53,489 bases of DNA from assembly GCA_024398755.1 (NCBI GenBank), contig JAKSIQ010000009.1:1-53489 (forward strand), written 5' to 3'. Position 1 is the first letter of the stretch, and each line of letters starts with the position of its first letter. Below, piece after piece: positions 36,141-43,991 of the stretch. The notes under the pieces were generated by a model. The model was not told where the DNA came from. It was given only the letters and a program-made list of their open reading frames with translations, and made no database searches. The DNA is from Bacteroidaceae bacterium. GTDB lineage: Bacteria; Bacteroidota; Bacteroidia; Bacteroidales; Bacteroidaceae. Both the position numbers and the translations under genes were made by a program.

Positions 36141-37565
36141 ATGAAAAATGTATTTTACAGATTCGGTTTGTTGGCAGTTTCCGTCTTTGCTGTCTCTGCG
36201 TGTTCTGATGAGCTTGATATGGGGGATAATGTGAAAAATTCCACAGCAGTGCCTGTCATTTTTATTGAAACACCTGAACATGACAGTATTGCAGACGAAA
36301 AGATTACCGCCTCCATGAAAATAATCTCAAATCCGGAAGGCGGATTCAACGACATTTCCGGTCAGCCGCTGGATTATGACGGAAACATCAGGATAAAGCT
36401 GCGCGGTACATCGTCCAGGTTCATGGAGCAGCAGAAATACAGTTTTTCCACAGTCGATGCCAAAGGTAATGAATACAACACGGAATTGATAGGACTTCCA
36501 TCCGAGCATGACTGGGTGCTGGTCAATACGGTTACGGACATCTCACTTATGCGTGATGCGCTGGCATCGGATTTATGGGAAAAGATGGGGCACTGGGCTC
36601 CGCGTACCCGAACAGTCGAGGTTGTGCTGAATGGCAGATACAACGGTGTTTATCTGTTGCAGGAAAAGATTAAAATAGGCAAGCACAGATTGAATATCAA
36701 CAAACTGGCCGATTATGACAATGCCGGACTTGATGTAACGGGTGGATACATTGTATCCGTGAACAAATATACAGAAGAAGACAATACCTTTGAATCAAAG
36801 CAACGCGGAATACCCGGATGGGGCAAAAGAAATGAAGGCGGACTTGGAGATTGGGATGTGCCTGACGAAATTGTCTGGACAATCGATTATCCCAAAAAAA
36901 AGAACATAACAGCCCAACAGCAGGAATATATCCACGCTTTTGTTGATTCATTGGAGAATATGTTTGCCAGTGATTATTGGAACGATGCCGTGCGCGGTTA
37001 CCGTAAGTATATAAACGTGGAATCATTTGTGGATTATTTGATTCATTCCGAATTCATGCATAATGCAGACGGCTATTATTCATCATCGTATTTCTACAAG
37101 GTCAGAGAACGGAGCGGGAGTGAAGAAGGGACATTCTTTGCCGGTCCGGTGTGGGATCATAATTTCACTATGGGCAATGTGAATTTCAGCAGTAACAATG
37201 TGATTGACTATTGGGATTACGAGGGACGTCAGCAGGGTATGATTCCTATGTTCTGGAAACAGTTGGTTTCAGACGGGTATTTTCTTAATCTTGTAAAACA
37301 GCGTTATACTGAACTTCGCAGGACTGTTCTCAGCGAGAAGTCTCTGTTCGCATTCATTGATTCATACGCGGCTATGGTTGATGAGGCAAAGGACCGTCAT
37401 CTTGAGGCATTTCACCTGCTAAAAACGGATGAGTATCCCGGCGGCGGAGTCTTTTCGGTATTTATGGAGAATCATGTAAGCAGCTATGAGGAGGAGATTT
37501 CAAATCTTAAGGATTGGATTTCCCGTCGTCTTGCATTTATGGATACATCCTGGCTTCTTGAGTAA
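36141..37565 (+). CDS. CotH-like protein kinase, lipoprotein
   Basis: From the ATG at 36141 the protein has 474 residues. A lipoprotein signal ends in VSAC followed by SDELD. Acidic residues right after the Cys resemble the export signal for surface lipoproteins in Bacteroides, so it may face outward. The CotH kinase-like fold is shown by IRIKLRGTSSRFMEQQKYSF and SEHDWVLVNTVTDISLMRDAL. VVLNGRYNGVYLLQEKIKI and GPVWDHNFTMGN (Asp339, likely catalytic metal-binding) complete it. CotH in Bacillus phosphorylates spore-coat proteins; in Bacteroidota the substrate is not known. It is a single gene, closed by the terminator at 37571-37609. Confidence 0.87.
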   Translation: MKNVFYRFGLLAVSVFAVSACSDELDMGDNVKNSTAVPVIFIETPEHDSIADEKITASMKIISNPEGGFNDISGQPLDYDGNIRIKLRGTSSRFMEQQKYSFSTVDAKGNEYNTELIGLPSEHDWVLVNTVTDISLMRDALASDLWEKMGHWAPRTRTVEVVLNGRYNGVYLLQEKIKIGKHRLNINKLADYDNAGLDVTGGYIVSVNKYTEEDNTFESKQRGIPGWGKRNEGGLGDWDVPDEIVWTIDYPKKKNITAQQQEYIHAFVDSLENMFASDYWNDAVRGYRKYINVESFVDYLIHSEFMHNADGYYSSSYFYKVRERSGSEEGTFFAGPVWDHNFTMGNVNFSSNNVIDYWDYEGRQQGMIPMFWKQLVSDGYFLNLVKQRYTELRRTVLSEKSLFAFIDSYAAMVDEAKDRHLEAFHLLKTDEYPGGGVFSVFMENHVSSYEEEISNLKDWISRRLAFMDTSWLLE

Positions 37566-37570
37566 TCAAA

Positions 37571-37609
37571 AAGAGACCGGCCGAAAATTGCTTTCCGGTC
37601 GGCCTCTTT
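37571..37609. terminator. Shared terminator between the CotH gene and rpsP
   Basis: AAGAGACCGGCCG (37571-37583) pairs with CGGTCGGCCTCTT (37596-37608) with one mismatch and one G-T pair around a 12-base loop. Short T runs flank it on both strands. It separates two converging genes. Confidence 0.75.
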
Positions 37610-37628
37610 GATGTTTTGGAGGTTGGGC

Positions 37629-38201
37629 TTATGCTTCAGCAGGAGCCTCTTCCTGTGCGGGAGCCTCGGCTTCCTGAGCGGCCTGTTCAGCCTGTTCAGC
37701 CTGTTCTGCCTGGGCGGCTGCCTCGGCTGCTGCAGCTGCTGCTTCAGCCTTCTTGGCGGCTACCTTTTCAGCGATAGCTTCGTTTACCTTCTTTTCAGCT
37801 TCAAGCTTAGCCTTTCCGAGTTCGCGCTTGGTCTGCTCGTCCTTTACGGCGATAGCCTTGAGTGAACTTTCCTTGGCCTGCTTCCAGGCATCGAACTTGG
37901 CCTGAGCTGCGGCTTCGTCAAATGCACCCTTCTTGACACCGCCCTGAAGGTGCTTCATCATATACACGCCTTCGCGTGAAAGGATGTTGCGTGCTGTGTC
38001 TGTAGGTTCTGCACCGACGTTTACCCAATACAGTGCTCTTTCGAAATTCAAATCTACTGTAGCAGGATTGGTGTTGGGATTGTAAGTACCAATCTTCTCA
38101 ATAAACTTTCCATCACGTGGAGCTCTGGTGTCTGCAATAACGATTGAATAGAAAGCATAAGCCTTGTGGCCATGTCTCTGCAATCTGATCTTTGCTGCCA
38201 T
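37629..38201 (-). CDS. rpsP: Ribosomal protein S16 with long Ala/Glu/Gln-rich tail
   Basis: Residues 1 to about 80 are the S16 core ([28 protein letters not shown], then IGTYNPN and [20 protein letters not shown]). The remaining 110 residues are an extension: a mixed segment to about 115, then helix-forming, lysine-rich repeats, and a tail of A, E and Q ending [12 protein letters not shown]. Long S16 versions are typical for Bacteroidota, whereas E. coli S16 has about 82 residues. It is a single-gene unit here, not part of an rpsP-rimM-trmD operon. Confidence 0.95.
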   Translation of the reverse strand: MAAKIRLQRHGHKAYAFYSIVIADTRAPRDGKFIEKIGTYNPNTNPATVDLNFERALYWVNVGAEPTDTARNILSREGVYMMKHLQGGVKKGAFDEAAAQAKFDAWKQAKESSLKAIAVKDEQTKRELGKAKLEAEKKVNEAIAEKVAAKKAEAAAAAAEAAAQAEQAEQAEQAAQEAEAPAQEEAPAEA

Positions 38202-38240
38202 AAGTTTTTGTTTTTTATTGATTACTTAATGATTTGAATA

Positions 38241-38271
38241 GCCGCCATCTCGTAACGGCGCCGCAAAATTA
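38241..38271 (-). promoter_or_regulatory. rpsP promoter box and leader hairpin
   Basis: TAATTTTG (38264-38271, minus) matches TAnnTTTG. The leader of about 60 bases can form a hairpin with arms GCCG/CGGC between about 38241 and 38260. Ribosomal protein leaders often mediate feedback, but no known motif was recognised. Confidence 0.45.
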
Positions 38272-38326
38272 CTTCTTTCCGGCAATTTCTGCAACAGATT
38301 TCTTTTATTTTTATTTTCTGTGCCAT

Positions 38327-38361
38327 TTTGTGAACAACATGACCGTTTTTTTTTACTTTTG
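38327..38361 (+). promoter_or_regulatory. Promoter of the rseC-rnf operon
   Basis: TACTTTTG (38354-38361) matches TAnnTTTG. TTTG at 38327-38330 is 23 bases upstream, slightly longer than the usual 19-21. The ATG of rseC is at 38383. No other promoter box was seen until the dnaB promoter at 47431, so the transcript may extend through ispE. Confidence 0.65.
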
Positions 38362-38382
38362 TGAATCGTTTCAGACGTAAAA

Positions 38383-38808
38383 ATGGCGGAAGAAAAAATG
38401 ATAATCCATACTGGCAAGGTCAAGGCTATAAAAGACAGTCAGTTAAGTGTGGAGATTGTTCAGACTTCGGCCTGCAGCGCTTGTCACGCTGCAAAATTGT
38501 GCCGTGTATCTGAAACTTCGGAAAAGACTGTTTTTGTAACTGTGTCTGATTCCGGCAGGTTCAGGGTAGGACAGAATGTGACGGTCTGCGGCAGCGAGAG
38601 TCAGGGCATGAAAGCGGTTGCCATGGCTTTCGGACTGCCTTTAGTGCTTGTCATTCTGGCGTTGGCTGTTTCAACGGTTGTCTGGGACGATGACAGAATT
38701 GCTGCTCTGATAGGATTGGCCGTACTTGTTCCGTACTGGCTGATACTGTACCGCTTCAGAGACAGAATCGGGAAAAAGTTCAGTTTCAGGGTGATTGCCG
38801 ATGTATGA
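38383..38808 (+). CDS. rseC: SoxR-reducing system protein RseC family
   Basis: This 141-residue membrane protein has a Cys-rich N-terminal part (TSACSACHAAKLC, residues about 28-42) that could hold a metal or Fe-S centre. Two transmembrane helices follow (about 72-95 and 101-120). RseC proteins accompany rnf genes, and in E. coli the Rnf/RseC complex keeps SoxR reduced. In anaerobes without SoxR it probably helps Rnf itself, which is inference. It is the first gene of the rnf operon, 53 bases before rnfB. Confidence 0.9.
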   Translation: MAEEKMIIHTGKVKAIKDSQLSVEIVQTSACSACHAAKLCRVSETSEKTVFVTVSDSGRFRVGQNVTVCGSESQGMKAVAMAFGLPLVLVILALAVSTVVWDDDRIAALIGLAVLVPYWLILYRFRDRIGKKFSFRVIADV

Positions 38809-38861
38809 AACTCTGACTGTTGGCTTGACCGTTTTTTTGAACAAATGATGAATAAAAATAT

Positions 38862-39722
38862 ATGTCGTCAATTTTGATGTCGGTACTTGTCTTGGGAGTG
38901 ACGGGGCTCTTTGTAGGTCTTGCGCTTTTTGCTGTGGCAAGAAAATTCAGTGTGGATGAGAATCCTAAGGTAAAGCAGATTGAAGATATGCTTCCCGGTG
39001 CCAATTGTGGCGGCTGCGGCTATCCCGGGTGTGCGGGTTTTGCAAAAGCATGCGTCAACAGCGATTCCATGGATGGGCTCATGTGCACCGTATGCGACAA
39101 AGAGGTCATGCAGCGCATTGCCGACCTGACGGGGCATTCCATAGATTCAGTCTCAAAGCGGACAGCCCTTGTGCGTTGCAACGGCTCATGTGAAAACAGG
39201 CCGTCGTTGAACCGGTATGATGGGGCACGCAGCTGTGCGGCGGCAGCCTTGCAGAACGGTGGTGAGACAGGGTGTTCCTATGGCTGCATCGGTTTCGGTG
39301 ACTGCGTTTCCGTATGCGGTTTTGATGCGATACACATGAACCCGGAAACGGGCCTGCCGGCAGTTGATCAGGAAAAATGTACCGGGTGCGGCCTATGTGC
39401 AGGGAAATGTCCAAAGAATATTCTGGAAATTGCCAATATCAAGGACAGCAGGAACAGACGTGTTTATGTGTCGTGTGTCAGTAGGGATAAGGGGCCGATA
39501 GCGAAGAACGCATGCAAGGTGGCATGCATAGGGTGTGGAAAATGTGTTTCCGCATGTGCGTACGATGCCATTGCCGTTGAGAACAGCCTGGCATATGTCG
39601 ATCAGGACAAATGCCGCCTGTGCCGCAAGTGCGAGAGCGCATGCCCGCAGCATTCCATAATTGCGCTGAACTTTACACAGCGCACCGATGTTCTTCCTTC
39701 TTCAATCCAGCAAAACGAATAA
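38862..39722 (+). CDS. rnfB: Rnf electron transport complex subunit B
   Basis: RnfB takes electrons from ferredoxin. The 286-residue protein has an N-terminal membrane helix (about 2-25). Then comes the GANCGGCGYPGCAGFAKAC four-Cys cluster site, and several 4Fe-4S ferredoxin motifs. These include CTGCGLCAGKCP, CIGCGKCVSACAY and CRLCRKCESACP. The large number of clusters is normal for RnfB. It is followed 4 bases later by rnfC. Confidence 0.95.
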   Translation: MSSILMSVLVLGVTGLFVGLALFAVARKFSVDENPKVKQIEDMLPGANCGGCGYPGCAGFAKACVNSDSMDGLMCTVCDKEVMQRIADLTGHSIDSVSKRTALVRCNGSCENRPSLNRYDGARSCAAAALQNGGETGCSYGCIGFGDCVSVCGFDAIHMNPETGLPAVDQEKCTGCGLCAGKCPKNILEIANIKDSRNRRVYVSCVSRDKGPIAKNACKVACIGCGKCVSACAYDAIAVENSLAYVDQDKCRLCRKCESACPQHSIIALNFTQRTDVLPSSIQQNE

Positions 39723-39726
39723 ACGT

Positions 39727-41070
39727 ATGTCATCACGTACTTTTTCAACAGGCGGAATACATCCGGATGCAAAGAAACTGACATCGGCCAAGGCAATTGA
39801 GCCGGCATTGCTCCCGGAACAGGCTGTATTCCCTCTTTCACAGCATATTGGCGCTCCATCGGTTCCGTGTGTGAACAAAGGCGACAAAGTCCTGGTCGGC
39901 ACATTGATTGCAAAACCGGCAGGGCAGATGTCGGCCTGCATACATTCGTCGGTTTCCGGTACTGTGGCCAGGATTGACAGCGTGACCGATTCCAGCGGTC
40001 AGCGCAGACCTGCCATATTCATTGATGTGGAAGGTGACGAGTGGGAACCCTCAATTGACCGTTCCGATTCTCTTGTCGTCAATGTGAACATGGCAAAAGA
40101 TGTCATCATTGACCGTATCAGAGATGCTGGAATAGTCGGTATGGGTGGTGCGTGTTTCCCGACGCATGTAAAGCTCTGTCCTCCGTCGGGATGCAAAATA
40201 GACACCCTTATCATAAACGCGGTTGAGTGTGAACCGTATCTTACGGCTGACCATAGCCTTATGCTTGATAGTCCTGACCAGATTATCGTCGGCATACGCA
40301 TTCTCATGAAGACGCTCGATGTGGAGAGTGCGGTCATAGGTATTGAGGAGAACAAGGCCGATGCCATTGAACTGCTGCGCGGCAAGGTCAGGATGGTCAG
40401 CGGCATTGAAGTGATGCCATTGGCCATGAAATATCCGCAGGGCGGTGAAAAACAGCTTATAGAAGCGGTTACCGGCCGACGTGTACCTCCACCACCGGCA
40501 TTGCCCGCCAGCGTAGGTTGTGTCGTGGTGAATGTGGGAACGGCGTTTGCCGTTTATGAGGCTGTAGCAAAGAACAAACCGCTGATAGAACGTGTGGTTA
40601 CGGTTACCGGAGACAGCGTCAGCAATCCATGCAATCTGAAAGTCCGTCTCGGCACATCAGTAGGCCGCCTCATTGATCAGGCGGGAGGTCTGCCTCAGGA
40701 TACGTCCAAGATAATAGCGGGAGGTCCGATGATGGGACGTCCGCTGCTCGGGACCGATGTACCTGTTGTCAAGGGGACGTCGGGTGTGCTCATACTGTCC
40801 GGAAAACTTGCCGCCAGAAAGGAGGAACGCAACTGCATTCGTTGCGCCAAATGCGTGGAAGCGTGTCCTATGGGGCTTGAACCATATAAGATTGCCACAG
40901 CAGGAGAACTCGGCAATTGGAATGTGGCCGAAGAATCATGGGTCATGAGCTGTATTGAATGCGGTTGCTGCCAGTCAACATGTCCGTCAAGAAGACCTCT
41001 GCTTGATTGGGTCCGTCTTGCAAAGAACAATGTCGGACGCATTATCCGCGAACGCCAGTCGGGAAAATAA
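39727..41070 (+). CDS. rnfC: Rnf electron transport complex subunit C
   Basis: RnfC is the NADH/FMN-binding subunit of the ion-pumping Rnf complex. The ATG at 39727 (447 residues) gives the conserved start TFSTGGIHPDAKKL. Visible are GMGGACFPTHVKL (FMN/NADH region), NAVECEPYLTADH, and two 4Fe-4S motifs: CIRCAKCVEACPMGLEPY and CIECGCCQSTCPSRRP. It lies between rnfB and rnfD, all within a few bases of each other. Confidence 0.96.
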   Translation: MSSRTFSTGGIHPDAKKLTSAKAIEPALLPEQAVFPLSQHIGAPSVPCVNKGDKVLVGTLIAKPAGQMSACIHSSVSGTVARIDSVTDSSGQRRPAIFIDVEGDEWEPSIDRSDSLVVNVNMAKDVIIDRIRDAGIVGMGGACFPTHVKLCPPSGCKIDTLIINAVECEPYLTADHSLMLDSPDQIIVGIRILMKTLDVESAVIGIEENKADAIELLRGKVRMVSGIEVMPLAMKYPQGGEKQLIEAVTGRRVPPPPALPASVGCVVVNVGTAFAVYEAVAKNKPLIERVVTVTGDSVSNPCNLKVRLGTSVGRLIDQAGGLPQDTSKIIAGGPMMGRPLLGTDVPVVKGTSGVLILSGKLAARKEERNCIRCAKCVEACPMGLEPYKIATAGELGNWNVAEESWVMSCIECGCCQSTCPSRRPLLDWVRLAKNNVGRIIRERQSGK

Positions 41071-41083
41071 GAAAATTCAGACA

Positions 41084-42049
41084 ATGTCACAGAAACTTCT
41101 CATATCAACAGCGCCGCACATCCATTGCGGCGATACAATTGAAAGGAACATGCACCTTGTCATTCTGGCTCTGCTGCCGGCTTTGATAGCATCGTTCATA
41201 ATATTCGGTATTGGTGCTCTGGTTGTCACCGTCACATCGGTCGTGTCATGCATGTTATTTGAATGGCTGATTTCCAGATTCCTGCTTAAACGTGAAAAAT
41301 GTACGCTTGGTGACGGCAGTGCAGTAATTACAGGTCTGCTGCTCGCGTTCAACCTGCCGTCGGGCATGCCACTGTACCAGATTGTCATGGGTTCTCTGGT
41401 GGCAATCGGCATAGGAAAGATGGTGTTCGGCGGTCTTGGCAACAACCCGTTCAATCCGGCATTGGTGGGACGTGTGTTCATGCTCATATCATTTCCGTCA
41501 AGGATGACTTCATGGCCCGTGCCGCATCAGATGATGGCGTATTCCGATGCCGTTACGGCAGCCACTCCTCTGGGGCTTGTGGGTTATCAGAATGACAGCC
41601 TTCCGTCTTATCTGGACATGTTCCTTGGCAATACGGGCGGCTCGCTTGGCGAAACATGTGCTCTGGCTCTGCTTATAGGATTTGCAATTCTGCTGGCATT
41701 CAAAGTCATCAGCTGGCATATACCTGTCACAATCATGCTGACAGTGGCTGTACTGACCGGTATAATGTGGCTGGTCAATCCTTCTGTCTATGTCGATCCG
41801 CTGACACATCTGCTGTCCGGAGGACTGATGCTGGGCTCCATTTTCATGGCTACAGATTATGTGACATCGCCCATGACACACAAGGGCATGGTATGGTACG
41901 GCATTGGAATAGGATTTCTGACAGTTGTGATAAGGCTTTTCGGCTCATATCCTGAGGGAATGTCGTTTGCCATTCTCATTATGAACGCCATTGTTCCGCT
42001 CATCAATAACTGGTGCAGGCCAAAACATTTCGGGGAGACTGCAAAATGA
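41084..42049 (+). CDS. rnfD: Rnf electron transport complex subunit D
   Basis: RnfD is a multi-helix membrane subunit homologous to NqrB. The start at 41084 (321 residues) puts the conserved SAPHIHCG-like element (STAPHIHCGDTIERNM) at the N-terminus. The FMN attachment site is expected at the threonine in AVTAATPLGL. Other signatures are GGLGNNPFNPALVGR and FMATDYVTSPMTHKG. Its end overlaps the start of rnfG by four bases. Confidence 0.95.
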   Translation: MSQKLLISTAPHIHCGDTIERNMHLVILALLPALIASFIIFGIGALVVTVTSVVSCMLFEWLISRFLLKREKCTLGDGSAVITGLLLAFNLPSGMPLYQIVMGSLVAIGIGKMVFGGLGNNPFNPALVGRVFMLISFPSRMTSWPVPHQMMAYSDAVTAATPLGLVGYQNDSLPSYLDMFLGNTGGSLGETCALALLIGFAILLAFKVISWHIPVTIMLTVAVLTGIMWLVNPSVYVDPLTHLLSGGLMLGSIFMATDYVTSPMTHKGMVWYGIGIGFLTVVIRLFGSYPEGMSFAILIMNAIVPLINNWCRPKHFGETAK

Positions 42050-42714
42050 AGAAACTTGAATCGAACAGACTGAACATGGCTGTCGTAATGACTGCCATAG
42101 CGGTGGCTGCAGCCGGGCTGTTGGGATGGGTGAACAGTTTCACACAGGAACCGATTGCCCAAAAGAGCTCGCAGGCCGATTTTGACGCAATCAGAAGCGT
42201 GATTATAGGTGACCGTGACATTGAGTTCACCGTAGCTCCGGCACAGGAAAGGAACGGATTCGTTTTCCACAAGGTGACCGGTGCGGACGGACGCACACTT
42301 GGCACGGCTGTCAAATCGACCGATCCGAACGGATTCGGGGGCGACCTGACAATCATGGTCGGTTTTGACACCGAGGGTGAGATTCTGGGATACAAGGTGC
42401 TTGATCACAGTGAAACGCCGGGACTTGGCGCACAGGCCGACGAATGGTTCCGCCAACCTGAGAAGACCGGCAGTGTTTCGGGTTCGAAACTGTCGGAGCT
42501 GATATTCGGAGCTCCGTCCAAGGCCGGCAGCCATAATATTATAGGTATGAATCCGGCCGATGATGTCATGACCGTAAGCAGCGACGGAGGACAGGTTGAC
42601 GCCATCACTGCATCGACCATAACCTCAAAAGCTTTTCTGCGTGCTGTCAATGCTGCATTCAAGGAACTGTTCGGATACACTGCGGCCGATGCTGTAAGCG
42701 GTGCTTCATATTGA
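42046..42714 (+). CDS. rnfG: Rnf electron transport complex subunit G
   Basis: RnfG is a membrane-anchored protein with an FMN-binding domain facing the outside. From the ATG at 42046 it has 222 residues. One N-terminal helix (about 11-30) precedes the FMN_bind domain. The flavin attachment motif is DAITASTITS; the usual form is S-G-A-T-x-T, so the threonine of STIT is the predicted site. An ApbE flavin transferase is needed but is not encoded in the window. Confidence 0.93.
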   Translation: MKKLESNRLNMAVVMTAIAVAAAGLLGWVNSFTQEPIAQKSSQADFDAIRSVIIGDRDIEFTVAPAQERNGFVFHKVTGADGRTLGTAVKSTDPNGFGGDLTIMVGFDTEGEILGYKVLDHSETPGLGAQADEWFRQPEKTGSVSGSKLSELIFGAPSKAGSHNIIGMNPADDVMTVSSDGGQVDAITASTITSKAFLRAVNAAFKELFGYTAADAVSGASY

Positions 42715-42733
42715 ACCTCAATCTCTGCAAGAC

Positions 42734-43324
42734 ATGAAATATTTCAAGACAATAACCGACGGAATATTCAAGGGAAACCCAACGTTCGTACTGCTTCTTG
42801 GCATGTGTCCTACGCTGGCCACCACATCATCGGCAATGAACGGTCTTGGCATGGGTGTGGCCACCATGTTCGTGCTCATCTGCTCGAACGCGTTCATCTC
42901 CCTTCTCAAGAACCTTATTCCTGATGGCGTGAGGATACCCTGTTACATTGTGGTGATAGCATCGTTCGTGACCATTCTTCAAATGCTCATACAGGCTTAT
43001 CTGCCGGAACTGTATCGGACACTGGGCATTTTCATTCCTCTGATTGTGGTGAACTGCATCATACTGGGACGCGCCGAGGCGTTCGCTGCAAAAAACAACG
43101 TGCTGGCATCGCTGTGCGACGGACTGGGAACAGGGCTGGGTTTCACACTTGCACTGACTCTTCTTGGAATGATACGTGAATTCTTTGGAAAGGGCACATT
43201 CTTCGGGACAGAAATCCTGCCGTCTTCGTGCAATATGCTTCTGTTCGTTCTGGCTCCGGGTGCCTTCATCACACTCGGCCTGCTCATAGCTGTCGTAAAT
43301 TCAATCAGGAAAAATCAAGCATGA
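42734..43324 (+). CDS. rnfE: Rnf electron transport complex subunit E
   Basis: RnfE is a six-helix membrane subunit homologous to NqrD. The ATG at 42734 gives 196 residues and the conserved start KTITDGIFKGNPTFVLLLGMCPTLA. RIPCYIVVIASFVT and IPLIVVNCIILGRAEAFA are typical helix motifs in which cysteines hold the central Fe-S site shared with RnfA. It is followed 6 bases later by rnfA. Confidence 0.95.
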   Translation: MKYFKTITDGIFKGNPTFVLLLGMCPTLATTSSAMNGLGMGVATMFVLICSNAFISLLKNLIPDGVRIPCYIVVIASFVTILQMLIQAYLPELYRTLGIFIPLIVVNCIILGRAEAFAAKNNVLASLCDGLGTGLGFTLALTLLGMIREFFGKGTFFGTEILPSSCNMLLFVLAPGAFITLGLLIAVVNSIRKNQA

Positions 43325-43330
43325 TCCATT

Positions 43331-43951
43331 ATGGAATACTTTCTTATAGTCATATCGGCCATATTCATAAATAATATTGTCCTGTCGCAGTTCCTGGGCA
43401 TATGCCCGTTTCTTGGCGTTTCAAAGAAGATATCCACCGCTGCAGGAATGGGTATTGCAGTGACTTTCGTTCTTGTAATTTCTGTAATTGTCACATATGC
43501 TCTTCAGACGTGGGTGCTCAACCCGTTGGGGCTTGGCTATCTGCAGACCATTCTGTTCATCCTGGTCATTGCAGGCCTGGTACAGATGCTTGAAACAGTG
43601 TTGAAGAAGGTGTCTCCGGCGCTTTATCAGGCCTTGGGCATATTCCTTCCGCTTATCACAACCAACTGCTGCATACTTGGCGTTTCCATTCTGGTGTCGA
43701 ACGGGAATTATCCCACCCAGGGTCTTGAGCCTTCTTTGCTTGTAGGAGTCCTGTATGCTTTTGCAACGGCAGCAGGCTTTACCATGGCTCTGATAATATT
43801 TGCAGGTATCCGTGAACAGCTTGACACGGTAAAGATACCGGAACCGATGCGCGGAATGTCAATTGCACTGATAACCGCCGGTCTGCTGGCCATGGCTTTC
43901 ATGGGTTTTAGCGGTGTGGATCACGGAATAGCATCGGCTCTCGGCCATTAA
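43331..43951 (+). CDS. rnfA: Rnf electron transport complex subunit A
   Basis: RnfA is a six-helix membrane subunit homologous to NqrE and a pair-mate of RnfE. The 206-residue protein has ISAIFINNIVLSQFLGICPFLGVSKK at the N-terminus and IFLPLITTNCCILGVSIL in the middle. These positions carry the cysteines of the membrane 2Fe-2S site. The C-terminal tail beyond the last helix (GFSGVDHGIASALGH) is slightly longer than in enterobacterial RnfA. It completes rnfBCDGEA. Confidence 0.95.
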   Translation: MEYFLIVISAIFINNIVLSQFLGICPFLGVSKKISTAAGMGIAVTFVLVISVIVTYALQTWVLNPLGLGYLQTILFILVIAGLVQMLETVLKKVSPALYQALGIFLPLITTNCCILGVSILVSNGNYPTQGLEPSLLVGVLYAFATAAGFTMALIIFAGIREQLDTVKIPEPMRGMSIALITAGLLAMAFMGFSGVDHGIASALGH

Positions 43952-43991
43952 GGGACAATAAATTACTAACCAAAATAGACGCTTCTGACAA

